This document shows, piece by piece, positions 27,807 through 36,021 of a DNA stretch of 64,000 bases. This DNA comes from Vibrio hangzhouensis (GTDB taxonomy: Bacteria > Pseudomonadota > Gammaproteobacteria > Enterobacterales > Vibrionaceae). The position numbers and the translations under genes were made by a program. The stretch spans positions 1 through 64,000 of the forward strand of contig NZ_FNVG01000024.1 of NCBI RefSeq assembly GCF_900107935.1, given 5' to 3'. The notes under the pieces were generated by a model. The model ran no database searches. It had not been told where the DNA came from and saw only the letters and a program-made list of their open reading frames with translations. How positions within the stretch are numbered: the stretch's first letter is position 1; each line of letters starts with the position of its first letter.

Positions 27807-28442
27807 TTAACTTAAGCCGTTTTCCAGAGCGTACTTGGCAAGTTCTGCTGTAGAATGCAGGTCCAGTTTATGTTTGATGTTTTGTCGATGAGTTTCAACC
27901 GTACGATATGAAATATCCAACATTTGCGCGATTTTCTTGCTACTACAGCCCTGTGCTACTAACTTAAGCACTGACTCTTCGCGTCTGCTGAGGGGATTAG
28001 CTTTGGCAGCAACAGGGGTAATATCCTGAGAAAAAAGTGTCTGCGTTACCGACTCACAAAAATAGGTCGATCCCTGATGCACGGTCTTAATCGCCTGCAC
28101 CATTTTCTCCGCAGAAATCTCTTTGAGCATATAGCCTACTGCTCCCGCTTGCATCACTTTCATAATGTACTCACGGTTGTCATGCATAGTCAGCATCAAA
28201 ACCCTTACATCAGGCAGCTCCTCTTTTAAGACCTGAGTCGATTCAATCCCATTCATGATTGGCATACTCACGTCCATCAGCACCACGTCAGGTAACGTGG
28301 TTTTCACCACTTCTATGGCCTCTACCCCATTGCTTGCTGTGGCCACAACCTCAATCTCGGGTTCTCGCTCAAGGCGCGCCATAAACCCTTCTAGTACGAC
28401 CTGATGGTCGTCGACAATGACAACTCGGATCTTCTCGTCCAT
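27807..28442 (-). CDS. NarL/FixJ-family response regulator
   Basis: 211 aa. The receiver domain has the phospho-acceptor in DVVLMDVSMPIMNG (about residue 55) and acidic residues in VVIVDDHQ. The LuxR-type helix-turn-helix (NPLSRREESVLKLVAQG, then SYRTVETHRQNIKHKL) is C-terminal. Its start overlaps the stop of the histidine kinase gene, so the two form one two-component system. The adjacent TRAP transporter operon is the obvious candidate target. Confidence 0.93.
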   Translation of the reverse strand: MDEKIRVVIVDDHQVVLEGFMARLEREPEIEVVATASNGVEAIEVVKTTLPDVVLMDVSMPIMNGIESTQVLKEELPDVRVLMLTMHDNREYIMKVMQAGAVGYMLKEISAEKMVQAIKTVHQGSTYFCESVTQTLFSQDITPVAAKANPLSRREESVLKLVAQGCSSKKIAQMLDISYRTVETHRQNIKHKLDLHSTAELAKYALENGLS

Positions 28443-29791
28443 TACACTGTCCCCTCTACCTTCAATAACACGGTAATCTCTGTTCCTTTGCCATATTCAC
28501 TGATGAGCTCAAATTCACCACCAATGAACTCTACCCTTTCTCGCATATTACGCAGCCCGATTCCCCGGCTGTTCATCGCATTGCCAACATCAAAGCCAAT
28601 ACCGTTGTCTGAGATCATCAGCTGCAATACGTCACCAAACTGTTTAAGGAAAACGGTAACCTTTGTCGCTTGTGCGTGTTTCTCAATGTTGTTAAGAGAC
28701 TCCTGAACCACACGATACAGTGTTGTAGCCACTTCTGATTTTAGCTTTGAAGCACTGGAATCTAACACCAACTCGGTGTTAGCTAACGAGTAGGTCTTAA
28801 AATCTTGCAATAGTGTGGTAATGGCGGCCTCCAGGCCGATATCGTCAAGGGCGCTGGGACGCAGATGATGCGAAATGCGGCGCACTTCCATAATGGCCTC
28901 TGATAACGAAGATTGGGACTTTTGCAAATGTCTCAGAGTACGCGCATCCACCTGCTTGATGTCCATTAATTCCAAATGGCACTTGCTCGACACCAATAGT
29001 TGGTTCACTCCATCGTGTAGCTCTCTGGCAAGGTGTTTGCGTTCATCTTCCTGAAACATGACAGTCTTATGTGCCAATTCCTTTAGATTTTTATCTGCCA
29101 GTTTGTGCTCGTGCCAGTTTACTGCCAGAGTCAGAACAATAATTACCGCCACCGTCACCGCAAAAATGGTTACGATCGAAAACATAGTGGTCTCTATGTT
29201 ATTGTCGATCGCAGCCCGAAGTACCGCGACTTCTTGAGCTACATCTTCAATGTATAACCCTGTCCCAATCATCCACTCCCACTTATCTAGCCATGCAGCG
29301 TAACTGAGCTTAGTCACCGTTTCGCCCGTTGATGGCTTCTGCCACAGATATTGGTGAAACCCTCCACCAGCCTGAGCCTGAAATAACAGAGCTTCGATCA
29401 GATAATCACCATCCTGATCCTGAAGTTTGAGCAGGTTTCTACCAACGAGTTGTGGCAAGATAGGGTGAACCAGATTGGTACCGGCTTTATCATAGGCGAA
29501 GAAATAACCGTCAGTACCGTATCGAAGTCGATTGAGAGTGGCTTTGACCTGCTCCTTCGCCTCCGACTCGGACAATGAGGGATCATGATAAGAGTGTGCA
29601 ATCGCATCAAATGCCATTTCAACACTGTCTTTGAGTGCCGATTCTTTTGAACGAATAAGGCTCTCACGAAAAATGCTAATTTCATTTTCCCCGAGAGCTT
29701 TTGCTTGATGAAGAGTTATCCAGCTGACACTAGCCGTCACAATAATTAACGGTATCAATGTCAGCAGAATAAGCTTTGCTTTCAGCGGCAT
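28442..29791 (-). CDS. Cache-domain sensor histidine kinase (HisKA_3)
   Basis: 449 aa. N-terminal membrane helix (7-25), a periplasmic single-Cache domain (LRYGTDGYFFAYDKAGTNLV, WEWMIGTGLYIEDV), a second helix (about 205-225), then the dimerisation helix with the phosphorylated histidine in LARELHDGVNQLL. The ATP-binding domain has DNGIGFD and RGIGLRNMRERV. Such single-Cache domains often bind small carboxylates, which fits the neighbouring TakP-like TRAP transporter. The overlapping downstream gene is its response regulator. Confidence 0.92.
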   Translation of the reverse strand: MPLKAKLILLTLIPLIIVTASVSWITLHQAKALGENEISIFRESLIRSKESALKDSVEMAFDAIAHSYHDPSLSESEAKEQVKATLNRLRYGTDGYFFAYDKAGTNLVHPILPQLVGRNLLKLQDQDGDYLIEALLFQAQAGGGFHQYLWQKPSTGETVTKLSYAAWLDKWEWMIGTGLYIEDVAQEVAVLRAAIDNNIETTMFSIVTIFAVTVAVIIVLTLAVNWHEHKLADKNLKELAHKTVMFQEDERKHLARELHDGVNQLLVSSKCHLELMDIKQVDARTLRHLQKSQSSLSEAIMEVRRISHHLRPSALDDIGLEAAITTLLQDFKTYSLANTELVLDSSASKLKSEVATTLYRVVQESLNNIEKHAQATKVTVFLKQFGDVLQLMISDNGIGFDVGNAMNSRGIGLRNMRERVEFIGGEFELISEYGKGTEITVLLKVEGTV

Positions 29792-29903
29792 AGAAGTCCT
29801 TTTTCTACTCTAAGCTGTAGTCACAACCTATCGTTTCCTATATCAAACAGTAACAATCTCTAATATAGAAATGAACCTCTATGCCAAGCGAACGCTGCAC
29901 CGA

Positions 29904-31187
29904 TCACATTCCATAGAATTCCGGGAACATAAGTAGTGAAGCCAGCACGACAATCTGAATGGCGATAAACGGCATCACACCTCGATAGATATCGCGCGTC
30001 GTTACACCGTTCGGTGCCACACCTTTCAGATAGAACAAACTAAAGCCAAACGGAGGCGTTAAGAATGATGTCTGTAAATTCATCGCAACCAGAATCGCAA
30101 ACCACGTCATATTGATACCGAGCAATTCAGCAACCGGTGCGATCATCGGCACAATAATGAAACAGATTTCCACAAAGTCGATGAAGAAGCCAAGTATCAG
30201 AATCACCACCATCGTAATGATCAGGAAGCCCCATTTCTCACCCGGCAATTCCAGCATCCATTCCTCAACCAGCATATCACCACCAGTGTATGTGAAAGCC
30301 ATTGAGAACGCTGTCGCACCAAGCAGAATCGCGAATACCATTGCCGTCACTTTCACCGTCTCTTTGGACGCATCATAGAGCATGCCCCAACTAAATTGGC
30401 GATACATAAGTGATAGAACAATCGCACCCGCACCGCCAAGAGCAGCTGATTCGGTTGGCGTAGCGATTCCAGCAAAAATAGAACCCAGTACCACCACGAT
30501 TAAAGCCAGAGGAGGTATGATCGCTTTCAGTGCAGTTTTAACCTCCTCCGAACGGGAGATAGAGTCATCGCGAGGAATAGGCTGCGCACTTTCGGGATTA
30601 AGCTTGGCATAGATAAGGATATAAACCACATAAGCACCCACCAGAACAAATCCCGGCCATAGCGCTGCCTGAAATAAATCACCGACCGGCACGCCGAGTA
30701 CATCACCAAGCAGAATCAAAACAATGGACGGGGGAATGATCTGGCCCAGAGTTCCGGACGCACAAATTGTGCCGCAGGCAAGGCCTTTGTCGTAGTTGTA
30801 CTTAAGCATAACAGGCAACGAAATCAAACCCATCGCCACAACAGAAGCCCCTACCACACCAGTGGAAGCTGCAAGCAACGCGCCGACCAAAACCGTAGAA
30901 ATCGCAATACCACCGCGTACACCGCCAAATAGCCGTCCCATGGACTCCAGCAACTGCTCTGCAAGCTTGGTTTTTTGTAAAACTAATCCCATAAATACAA
31001 ACAGCGGGACAGCCATCAATACCGTATTCTCCATAATGGATTGAATTCGATAAGGCATAAACGCGAACATATCCATGCCTTCAGCCCATACACCAAATAT
31101 CAGTGCAATACCTCCAAAGGTAAAAGCGACAGGGAAACCGAGAAGTAGCGCGAATAAGGCTACAAAAAACATCACAATACCGATCAT
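29904..31187 (-). CDS. dctM: TRAP transporter large permease (DctM)
   Basis: 427 aa with about 12 membrane helices, e.g. MFFVALFALLLGFPVAFTFGG, and conserved TRAP-M segments (GTLGQIIPPSIVLILLGDVLGV, NLQTSFLTPPFGFSLFYLKGVAP). It forms the sodium-driven transport channel with the small subunit at 31198-31740. The order P-Q-M on the minus strand is standard for TRAP operons. The two-component genes follow about 110 bp downstream on the same strand. Confidence 0.94.
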   Translation of the reverse strand: MIGIVMFFVALFALLLGFPVAFTFGGIALIFGVWAEGMDMFAFMPYRIQSIMENTVLMAVPLFVFMGLVLQKTKLAEQLLESMGRLFGGVRGGIAISTVLVGALLAASTGVVGASVVAMGLISLPVMLKYNYDKGLACGTICASGTLGQIIPPSIVLILLGDVLGVPVGDLFQAALWPGFVLVGAYVVYILIYAKLNPESAQPIPRDDSISRSEEVKTALKAIIPPLALIVVVLGSIFAGIATPTESAALGGAGAIVLSLMYRQFSWGMLYDASKETVKVTAMVFAILLGATAFSMAFTYTGGDMLVEEWMLELPGEKWGFLIITMVVILILGFFIDFVEICFIIVPMIAPVAELLGINMTWFAILVAMNLQTSFLTPPFGFSLFYLKGVAPNGVTTRDIYRGVMPFIAIQIVVLASLLMFPEFYGM

Positions 31188-31197
31188 GAAAATGTCC

Positions 31198-31740
31198 TTA
31201 TTCTTTAGAGTCGGAAGATTTAGCGTACATCAGATGCGGGTTAAGCAACTTGTTCAGAGAGTGCAGTACCAGGCCACAGCCAGCGATTGCCATGAAGACA
31301 AAAGAAAGTGGAATCATGGCTTTAATAATCCAGCGATAAGGCAAACCCCCAGGGTCTCCGGACGTTTCTCCGAGCTGGAAACTCTCTTTCGCAAAGTCGA
31401 TACCGAACCAGGCAACCAACAGGCAAAACGGGAATAGAAAGATGAACGTGCCTAAAAGGTCAATAATAGCTTGCGCCTTCATGGAAAGACGCTCATAGAA
31501 GACATCTACACGCACGTGTCCACCAGCTTTAATAGCGTAAGGCACACCAAGTAAAAACACAGCCGAGAACAGATGCCATTCCATCTCTTGGAACGCAATG
31601 GAAACGTCGTTGAATACATAGCGCATCACTACGTCATAAACCACGTTTGCCAGTAAAAGTAAGAATAAAATGCTAGATAACCAACCGAGAACATCGGCTA
31701 CCTTGTTAAACAGTCTTTCGATGTAAATTAAACTACGCAT
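31198..31740 (-). CDS. dctQ: TRAP transporter small permease (DctQ)
   Basis: 180 aa with four predicted membrane helices. The DctQ pattern EMEWHLFSAVFLLGVPYAIKAGGHVRVDVFY is conserved and clear. It pairs with the large subunit 10 nt downstream and receives the solute-loaded binding protein encoded upstream. Confidence 0.93.
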   Translation of the reverse strand: MRSLIYIERLFNKVADVLGWLSSILFLLLLANVVYDVVMRYVFNDVSIAFQEMEWHLFSAVFLLGVPYAIKAGGHVRVDVFYERLSMKAQAIIDLLGTFIFLFPFCLLVAWFGIDFAKESFQLGETSGDPGGLPYRWIIKAMIPLSFVFMAIAGCGLVLHSLNKLLNPHLMYAKSSDSKE

Positions 31741-31849
31741 ACAACTTTTCCGCCTATCCGCCTGATTTTGTTAATAGTTATGATTAAGGGCGTATGACAA
31801 TTCTGATTGGAAGCAAGTGGCGCACGAACTGCGCCACTTAAAGTGAGGG

Positions 31850-32944
31850 TTAGTCGTCAAACTTGTTTAGGTAAGCTTTTGACGCAATGTCAGTCCAAGA
31901 GCGAACTTGTTGTAGGTAAGCAGCTTGAGAAGCTTGGATTTCTTTCGCCATCTCATCTTTCTCAGCATGCTCCTTCAAAAGCTTGTCATTCGCGTCACGC
32001 AAGGCATCCATCACCTCTTTCGGGAAGTCTTTTACCTTCACGTTTGGGTAATCTGTCTGAATGGTTGCCCAGTTCTTACCACTTTCGTGCGTTGACTGAA
32101 TGTACATGTCGTATGCGGCCGTCTTCATCGCAATTTGAAGAATCGCTTTTAGATCATCAGGTAGCTTGTTCCAGGTACGTTTGTTAACCAGGAACTGAAG
32201 CTCTGTTGCCGGCTCATGCCAACCTGTGTAGTAGTATGGTGCGATTTTATGGAAGCCCATGCGAAGGTCTAGCGAAGGACCAACCCACTCAAGCGCATCG
32301 ATAGTGCGTCGCTCAAGCGAGGTATAGAGTTCACCAGATGCGATGTTCGTTGGCTTAGCTCCGACCTCTGCCAGGACCTCTCCCGCGAAGCCCGGGATAC
32401 GCATTTTCAGCCCTTGTAAATCTTCAACGCTATTGATCTCTTTTTGGAACCAACCACCCATCTGAACGTCGGTATTACCGCCGGGGAAAGACATCAGATT
32501 ATGTGGCGAATACACTTTTTCCATCAGCTCCATGCCACCACCGTGATAGAACCAGGCGTATTGCTCTGGTGCCGTCATACCAAAAGGCATTGTCGTAAAG
32601 TAGAGGGTGTTTGGTACTTTACCTTTCCAGTAGTATGACGCTGAGTGACCCATGTCGTACTGACCAGACTTCACCATATCAAATACACCAAAAGGAGCTT
32701 TGTGCTTGTTTGAAGAATCGATGCGAATTTGCAATCGACCATTTGACATTTCTTCGGCCATTTTTGCCATGTTTTTCGTCGCATCACCAAAAATAGGGAA
32801 ATTCGGACCCCATGTTTCGGCTAATTTCAAACGATACACTTTTTCGGCAGCATTTGCGGTACCCGCAACAAACGCAAAGCATGTTGCGACGACAATCGCC
32901 GTGCTCTTAATGACACGTGATACTGATTTCTTGATTAGACTCAT
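31850..32944 (-). CDS. dctP: TRAP solute-binding protein (DctP, TakP-like)
   Basis: 364 aa with a signal peptide (STAIVVATCFAFVAGTANA, cleavage near residue 32), so periplasmic. GGNTDVQMGGWFQKEI, LKMRIPGFAGEVLAEVG and IDALEWVGPSLD strongly recall TakP, the 2-oxo-acid (pyruvate) binding protein of Rhodobacter sphaeroides; the arginine in LKMRIPG is the expected carboxylate anchor. A 2-oxo or short-chain carboxylic acid is the likely ligand, by inference from family. The upstream region holds two 10-bp direct repeats that could be a regulator site. Confidence 0.92.
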   Translation of the reverse strand: MSLIKKSVSRVIKSTAIVVATCFAFVAGTANAAEKVYRLKLAETWGPNFPIFGDATKNMAKMAEEMSNGRLQIRIDSSNKHKAPFGVFDMVKSGQYDMGHSASYYWKGKVPNTLYFTTMPFGMTAPEQYAWFYHGGGMELMEKVYSPHNLMSFPGGNTDVQMGGWFQKEINSVEDLQGLKMRIPGFAGEVLAEVGAKPTNIASGELYTSLERRTIDALEWVGPSLDLRMGFHKIAPYYYTGWHEPATELQFLVNKRTWNKLPDDLKAILQIAMKTAAYDMYIQSTHESGKNWATIQTDYPNVKVKDFPKEVMDALRDANDKLLKEHAEKDEMAKEIQASQAAYLQQVRSWTDIASKAYLNKFDD

Positions 32945-33100
32945 TATTCAGTTCCTTGAGTAGGTTCCTTTTCGAAGCCACACGCCATGTGACTCCAAGT
33001 TTCACAATCCAACTAACTATGGAGGCAATTCTGAATAACGGGTATTAGTGCGAGCACGCAGTGATGAATGAGTTAATTAACTAGACTCGACCATAGTATT

Positions 33101-33120
33101 ACGTAGTTACACGTAGTACA
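33101..33120 (-). promoter_or_regulatory. Direct repeats upstream of the TRAP operon
   Basis: ACGTAGTTAC and ACGTAGTACA lie head to tail, one helical turn apart, about 160 bp upstream of the dctP start. Their size fits a dimeric response regulator of the NarL type, such as the one encoded at 27807-28442. That link is inference. Confidence 0.4.
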
Positions 33121-33298
33121 TGCGATGAAATTTTAATTAGCCCATTATTTTTCAAATAGATATGAATGATAGAACTCTGGCAGGAAAAGATAAATACGTA
33201 GGCATTAATTATCAGGGGCGAATTACACAATCGCTACTTTTGTGACATCAGTCGCTAACATCCACACCCAAAAACGCAACCTATCAGGCTACAGATTC

Positions 33299-33327
33299 AA
33301 AAAAACCCCTATACAGGGGCTTTTTTG
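33299..33327 (-). terminator. Terminator of the winged-helix gene
   Basis: On the minus strand, AGCCCCT, a GTAT loop and AGGGG run into a T-tract. It closes the gene at 33348-33710. Confidence 0.8.
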
Positions 33328-33347
33328 AAATTGGGTAAAGTGAACGC

Positions 33348-33710
33348 TTATAGCGCTTTGTAGATCACTTTATTGCCCGTTAGCTGTTCTTTCGCAACCA
33401 AACCTTCTTCAAGAAGCTTTTTCAGTGCGCCAGTTGCCCAAGATGCTGCTTTCGCTTCCTCTTGGCCAGCTTCCAGGCCGATACCTTTCGGGTTGATGCC
33501 ATCAGCATTTTTAGCAACGATGTCTAAAACTTGTTGCTGCTTAGGAGTTAGGGCTACATCAACTTTTTTTGACGCAGTTGCAGTTTCAACTACAGGTGCT
33601 TTCGCTACAACAGGCTTTTCTGTTTTTGTTGCAGCTGCTGTGTTGGCAACTACCGCTTTAATGCGCTTTTGCAATTTAGATTGCACTTTGCGCTTATGAG
33701 CAAGTCTCAT
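33348..33710 (-). CDS. Small basic protein with C-terminal winged-helix-like domain
   Basis: 120 aa from the ATG at 33710 (MRLAHKRKVQ), with GAGA a few bases upstream. The first 20 residues are strongly basic (KRKVQSKLQKRIK). Residues 22-50 are an Ala/Val/Lys/Thr/Glu-rich low-complexity linker. Residues 54-120 look like a winged helix (LTPKQQQVLDIVAKNADG, ATGALKKLLEEGLVAKEQ, NKVIYKAL). It probably binds nucleic acid, the basic tail recalling histone-like proteins, but no named family is recognised. It has its own terminator. Confidence 0.7.
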   Translation of the reverse strand: MRLAHKRKVQSKLQKRIKAVVANTAAATKTEKPVVAKAPVVETATASKKVDVALTPKQQQVLDIVAKNADGINPKGIGLEAGQEEAKAASWATGALKKLLEEGLVAKEQLTGNKVIYKAL

Positions 33711-33905
33711 CGAGTTTTCTCTCCAGTTCACTGCATCAGACAGTGGTCAAAATTTGAAGCGCGTTTTATACCAAAATTTTGATAGCTTTTGTAGGGGCTT
33801 GACACAAAGTGATGTCAAAAATGCCGACCTCTACCATTAACGGCTATTATTTAAACAATAAACTTTGTCATTATTTTGTCAGTATAAAGGAGAGTTTCAT
33901 CGAAA

Positions 33906-34592
33906 ATGGCCGTGATAATGGACACTCTGCACTTCAGTAATCATCACTACACATGGCGATCTCCCACGATAAAATTTTTCGCCGCAGTGGGTGCGCTCGT
34001 CTGCTTCTGCTTCCTGTTACTCTCACCTAGCTGGCAGCAAGCATTTGTTTTCATTTCAATCACCGCAGCCGCCATGGCCTTTGCCTATTTTATGTTATTG
34101 AAGAGTCGAGTCACCTTTACACTCACTGCAACGCATTTACAACAGCACCTTTTCAAAGGCGGCTGGGTACTCAAGTGGAACAATATTGAACGCATTGGCA
34201 TCTGCACTCACCATCAGGAAGGCTGGCACAAACCACTCCCCTGGGTTGGCATTAAGATCCGTGACTATGCCCCTTATCTGAATGGTATCTGCCCACGTAT
34301 CGCCACGGACATCCTGCTAGGTCAACGAGCGCTGCTTTACGTCGGTGCGCAGCAGACCAAGCCTTCTCTTACCTTTGAAGACATTGTTCTCGATTCTGAA
34401 CCCTACTTAACCCAAGATGGGCGTGAATATCACGGCTTGTTGGCTATGTTGGCGAACCGTATGCGCTACCAAAGAGAATTTTTTGGATACGATGTGTTTA
34501 TTGCAGTGGCCGATCTCGACCGTTCTGGTGAGGACTTCGTAGGACTTACCCGCCGCTATCTGGCAGCGGCGGACAAAGAAGATGGACGGTAA
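33906..34592 (+). CDS. DUF2982 membrane protein
   Basis: 228 aa. Two N-terminal membrane helices (about 22-42 and 46-66) precede a cytosolic domain with WVLKWNNIERIGIC and WVGIKIRDYAPYLNGICPR, the pattern I associate with the DUF2982 family of vibrios and related bacteria. Function unknown. AGGAGA lies close before an ATG at 33906; an ATG at 33918 (MDTLHF) is an alternative. It is convergent with ycbL. Confidence 0.75.
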   Translation: MAVIMDTLHFSNHHYTWRSPTIKFFAAVGALVCFCFLLLSPSWQQAFVFISITAAAMAFAYFMLLKSRVTFTLTATHLQQHLFKGGWVLKWNNIERIGICTHHQEGWHKPLPWVGIKIRDYAPYLNGICPRIATDILLGQRALLYVGAQQTKPSLTFEDIVLDSEPYLTQDGREYHGLLAMLANRMRYQREFFGYDVFIAVADLDRSGEDFVGLTRRYLAAADKEDGR

Positions 34593-34601
34593 AGTCGTTG
34601 A

Positions 34602-35258
34602 TTAGTACAGAGGCATCTCATCTGCGACAAACGGGTTAGATACACGTTCATGACCAAAGGTCGATTCCGGCCCATGACCGGGCACAAATTTCACATCATT
34701 CCCTAATGGCCATAACTTACCCTTGATCGAATTGATAAGGGTTGTGTAATCACCCTGAGGGAAGTCCGTTCGGCCAATGCCGCCTTTGAACAATACATCA
34801 CCGACAAACGCTTGCTTGGCTTCCTCATTAAAAAGCACGACATGACCTGGCGTATGCCCTGGAGTATGGATCACTGTCAGGGTTTGATGACCAAATGCCA
34901 CCACATCGCCCTCATCCAACCATTGGTTTGGCTCAAATGCCTCGGTCAGTGGAAAGCCAAACATCTGGCTTTGCCCTTCTAGGCCCTGGAGCCAGAAATT
35001 GTCCGCTTTATGGGGGCCCACGATTTCCGCATTCAGTGCCTCTGCCAGGGGTTCTGTGCCTCCGACATGATCAAGGTGTCCATGAGTTAGTACCAACTTT
35101 TCAACTTGCACACCCAGCTCTTTGATCAACATTTCCAGCTGTTTGACGTCACCACCCGGATCAATCACAACACCTTTCATAGTCTCGTCACACCAGACGA
35201 TTGAGCAGTTTTGCGCAAATGAAGTGACAGGCACTACTTGATATTTAAGACTCATCAT
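34602..35258 (-). CDS. ycbL: Metallo-beta-lactamase-fold hydrolase, glyoxalase II-like (YcbL)
   Basis: 218 aa from 35258 (MMSLKYQVV), with AGGG six bases upstream. The zinc site is THGHLDHVGG, followed by HTPGHTPGHVV and FVPGHGPES. The small size and motifs match YcbL-type single-domain relatives of hydroxyacylglutathione hydrolase. The gene follows mepK and ldtD on the same strand, the same order as E. coli ycbB-ycbK-ycbL, which supports the assignment. Confidence 0.88.
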   Translation of the reverse strand: MMSLKYQVVPVTSFAQNCSIVWCDETMKGVVIDPGGDVKQLEMLIKELGVQVEKLVLTHGHLDHVGGTEPLAEALNAEIVGPHKADNFWLQGLEGQSQMFGFPLTEAFEPNQWLDEGDVVAFGHQTLTVIHTPGHTPGHVVLFNEEAKQAFVGDVLFKGGIGRTDFPQGDYTTLINSIKGKLWPLGNDVKFVPGHGPESTFGHERVSNPFVADEMPLY

Positions 35259-35319
35259 AAACCCTATTCGTTTTCCAGTTAGCGCGACTATGACATCCCG
35301 ATACAGGAATGACAAGTTT

Positions 35320-35865
35320 TTACCAACTGCGCACTGGTCCAGTGTCTATATGGACAAACTGACTACGAGGATAATAACCAACCCCACCTGCCTTCAGAGA
35401 CAACGCAGCTTCGCGTACATGGCTTAATTTTACCCCATCCAGGCGAAAATCGATGGCCTGTCCTAACATATGGTAGCTTTTTCGTGCAACACCTGACGAC
35501 TGGTGACGTAATGACGCATTGGTCGCAGGGGAACGGTAGCCGGATATAATGAGCACTTCGGTTTGAACACCGAGTAATTTCTGGATCTCTGTAACTTGAT
35601 CAAACAACTTCTTATCCATAGCATGCGTTTCATTGCGTCTGTGGTCACGACACAAAGTGTTTAATCGGGCTAGCTCTGACTGAATGTATTTTGCACCGTC
35701 AAAATAACGACTTTCCAGACTTTCTCCCGTATGCAGGTTATTCATGGCTAGCGTACGTGGTGCCGATGAAGGCATAGCGAGTATCGTTGGAGACAGTACA
35801 GACACAGTCGCGCCACACAAGGCGATTTTAAGCGCGTCTCGACGAGAAATATTTTTTTGCAGCAT
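35320..35865 (-). CDS. mepK: Murein DD-endopeptidase MepK (YcbK, peptidase M15)
   Basis: 181 aa. An N-terminal Tat-type signal (SRRDALKIALCGATVSVL) exports it folded to the periplasm. Zinc ligands lie in SYHMLGQAIDFRLDG (HxxxxxxD) and FVHIDTG, with VLIISGYRSPATNASLR before them, all as in YcbK. It cleaves cross-links in peptidoglycan to allow growth. The adjacent ldtD and ycbL genes are its usual neighbours. Confidence 0.92.
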   Translation of the reverse strand: MLQKNISRRDALKIALCGATVSVLSPTILAMPSSAPRTLAMNNLHTGESLESRYFDGAKYIQSELARLNTLCRDHRRNETHAMDKKLFDQVTEIQKLLGVQTEVLIISGYRSPATNASLRHQSSGVARKSYHMLGQAIDFRLDGVKLSHVREAALSLKAGGVGYYPRSQFVHIDTGPVRSW

Positions 35866-36021
35866 ATAAGTTAGAGAAAGAGGGTGATCACAGCATTGCG
35901 ACGCAAGATACGTGTTTCAGTATGCTTTTTCAATAACCACCCCTTCGTATATCGCATATGAAGTATGCGAATCGAGGTTACACTTTGAACCAAAAGCGTT
36001 TTTTATTTGTTCTATTTTGTG

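Larger units (their letters stand above)
32945..33347. other. Intergenic region upstream of dctP
   Basis: About 400 bp without a gene. It contains the probable dctPQM promoter, the paired repeats at 33101-33120 and, at its right end, the terminator of the next minus-strand gene. Confidence 0.6.

Noticed and set aside
33373-33699. 108-aa plus-strand ORF
   Set aside because: Antisense to the basic winged-helix-like gene, which has a ribosome site and terminator.
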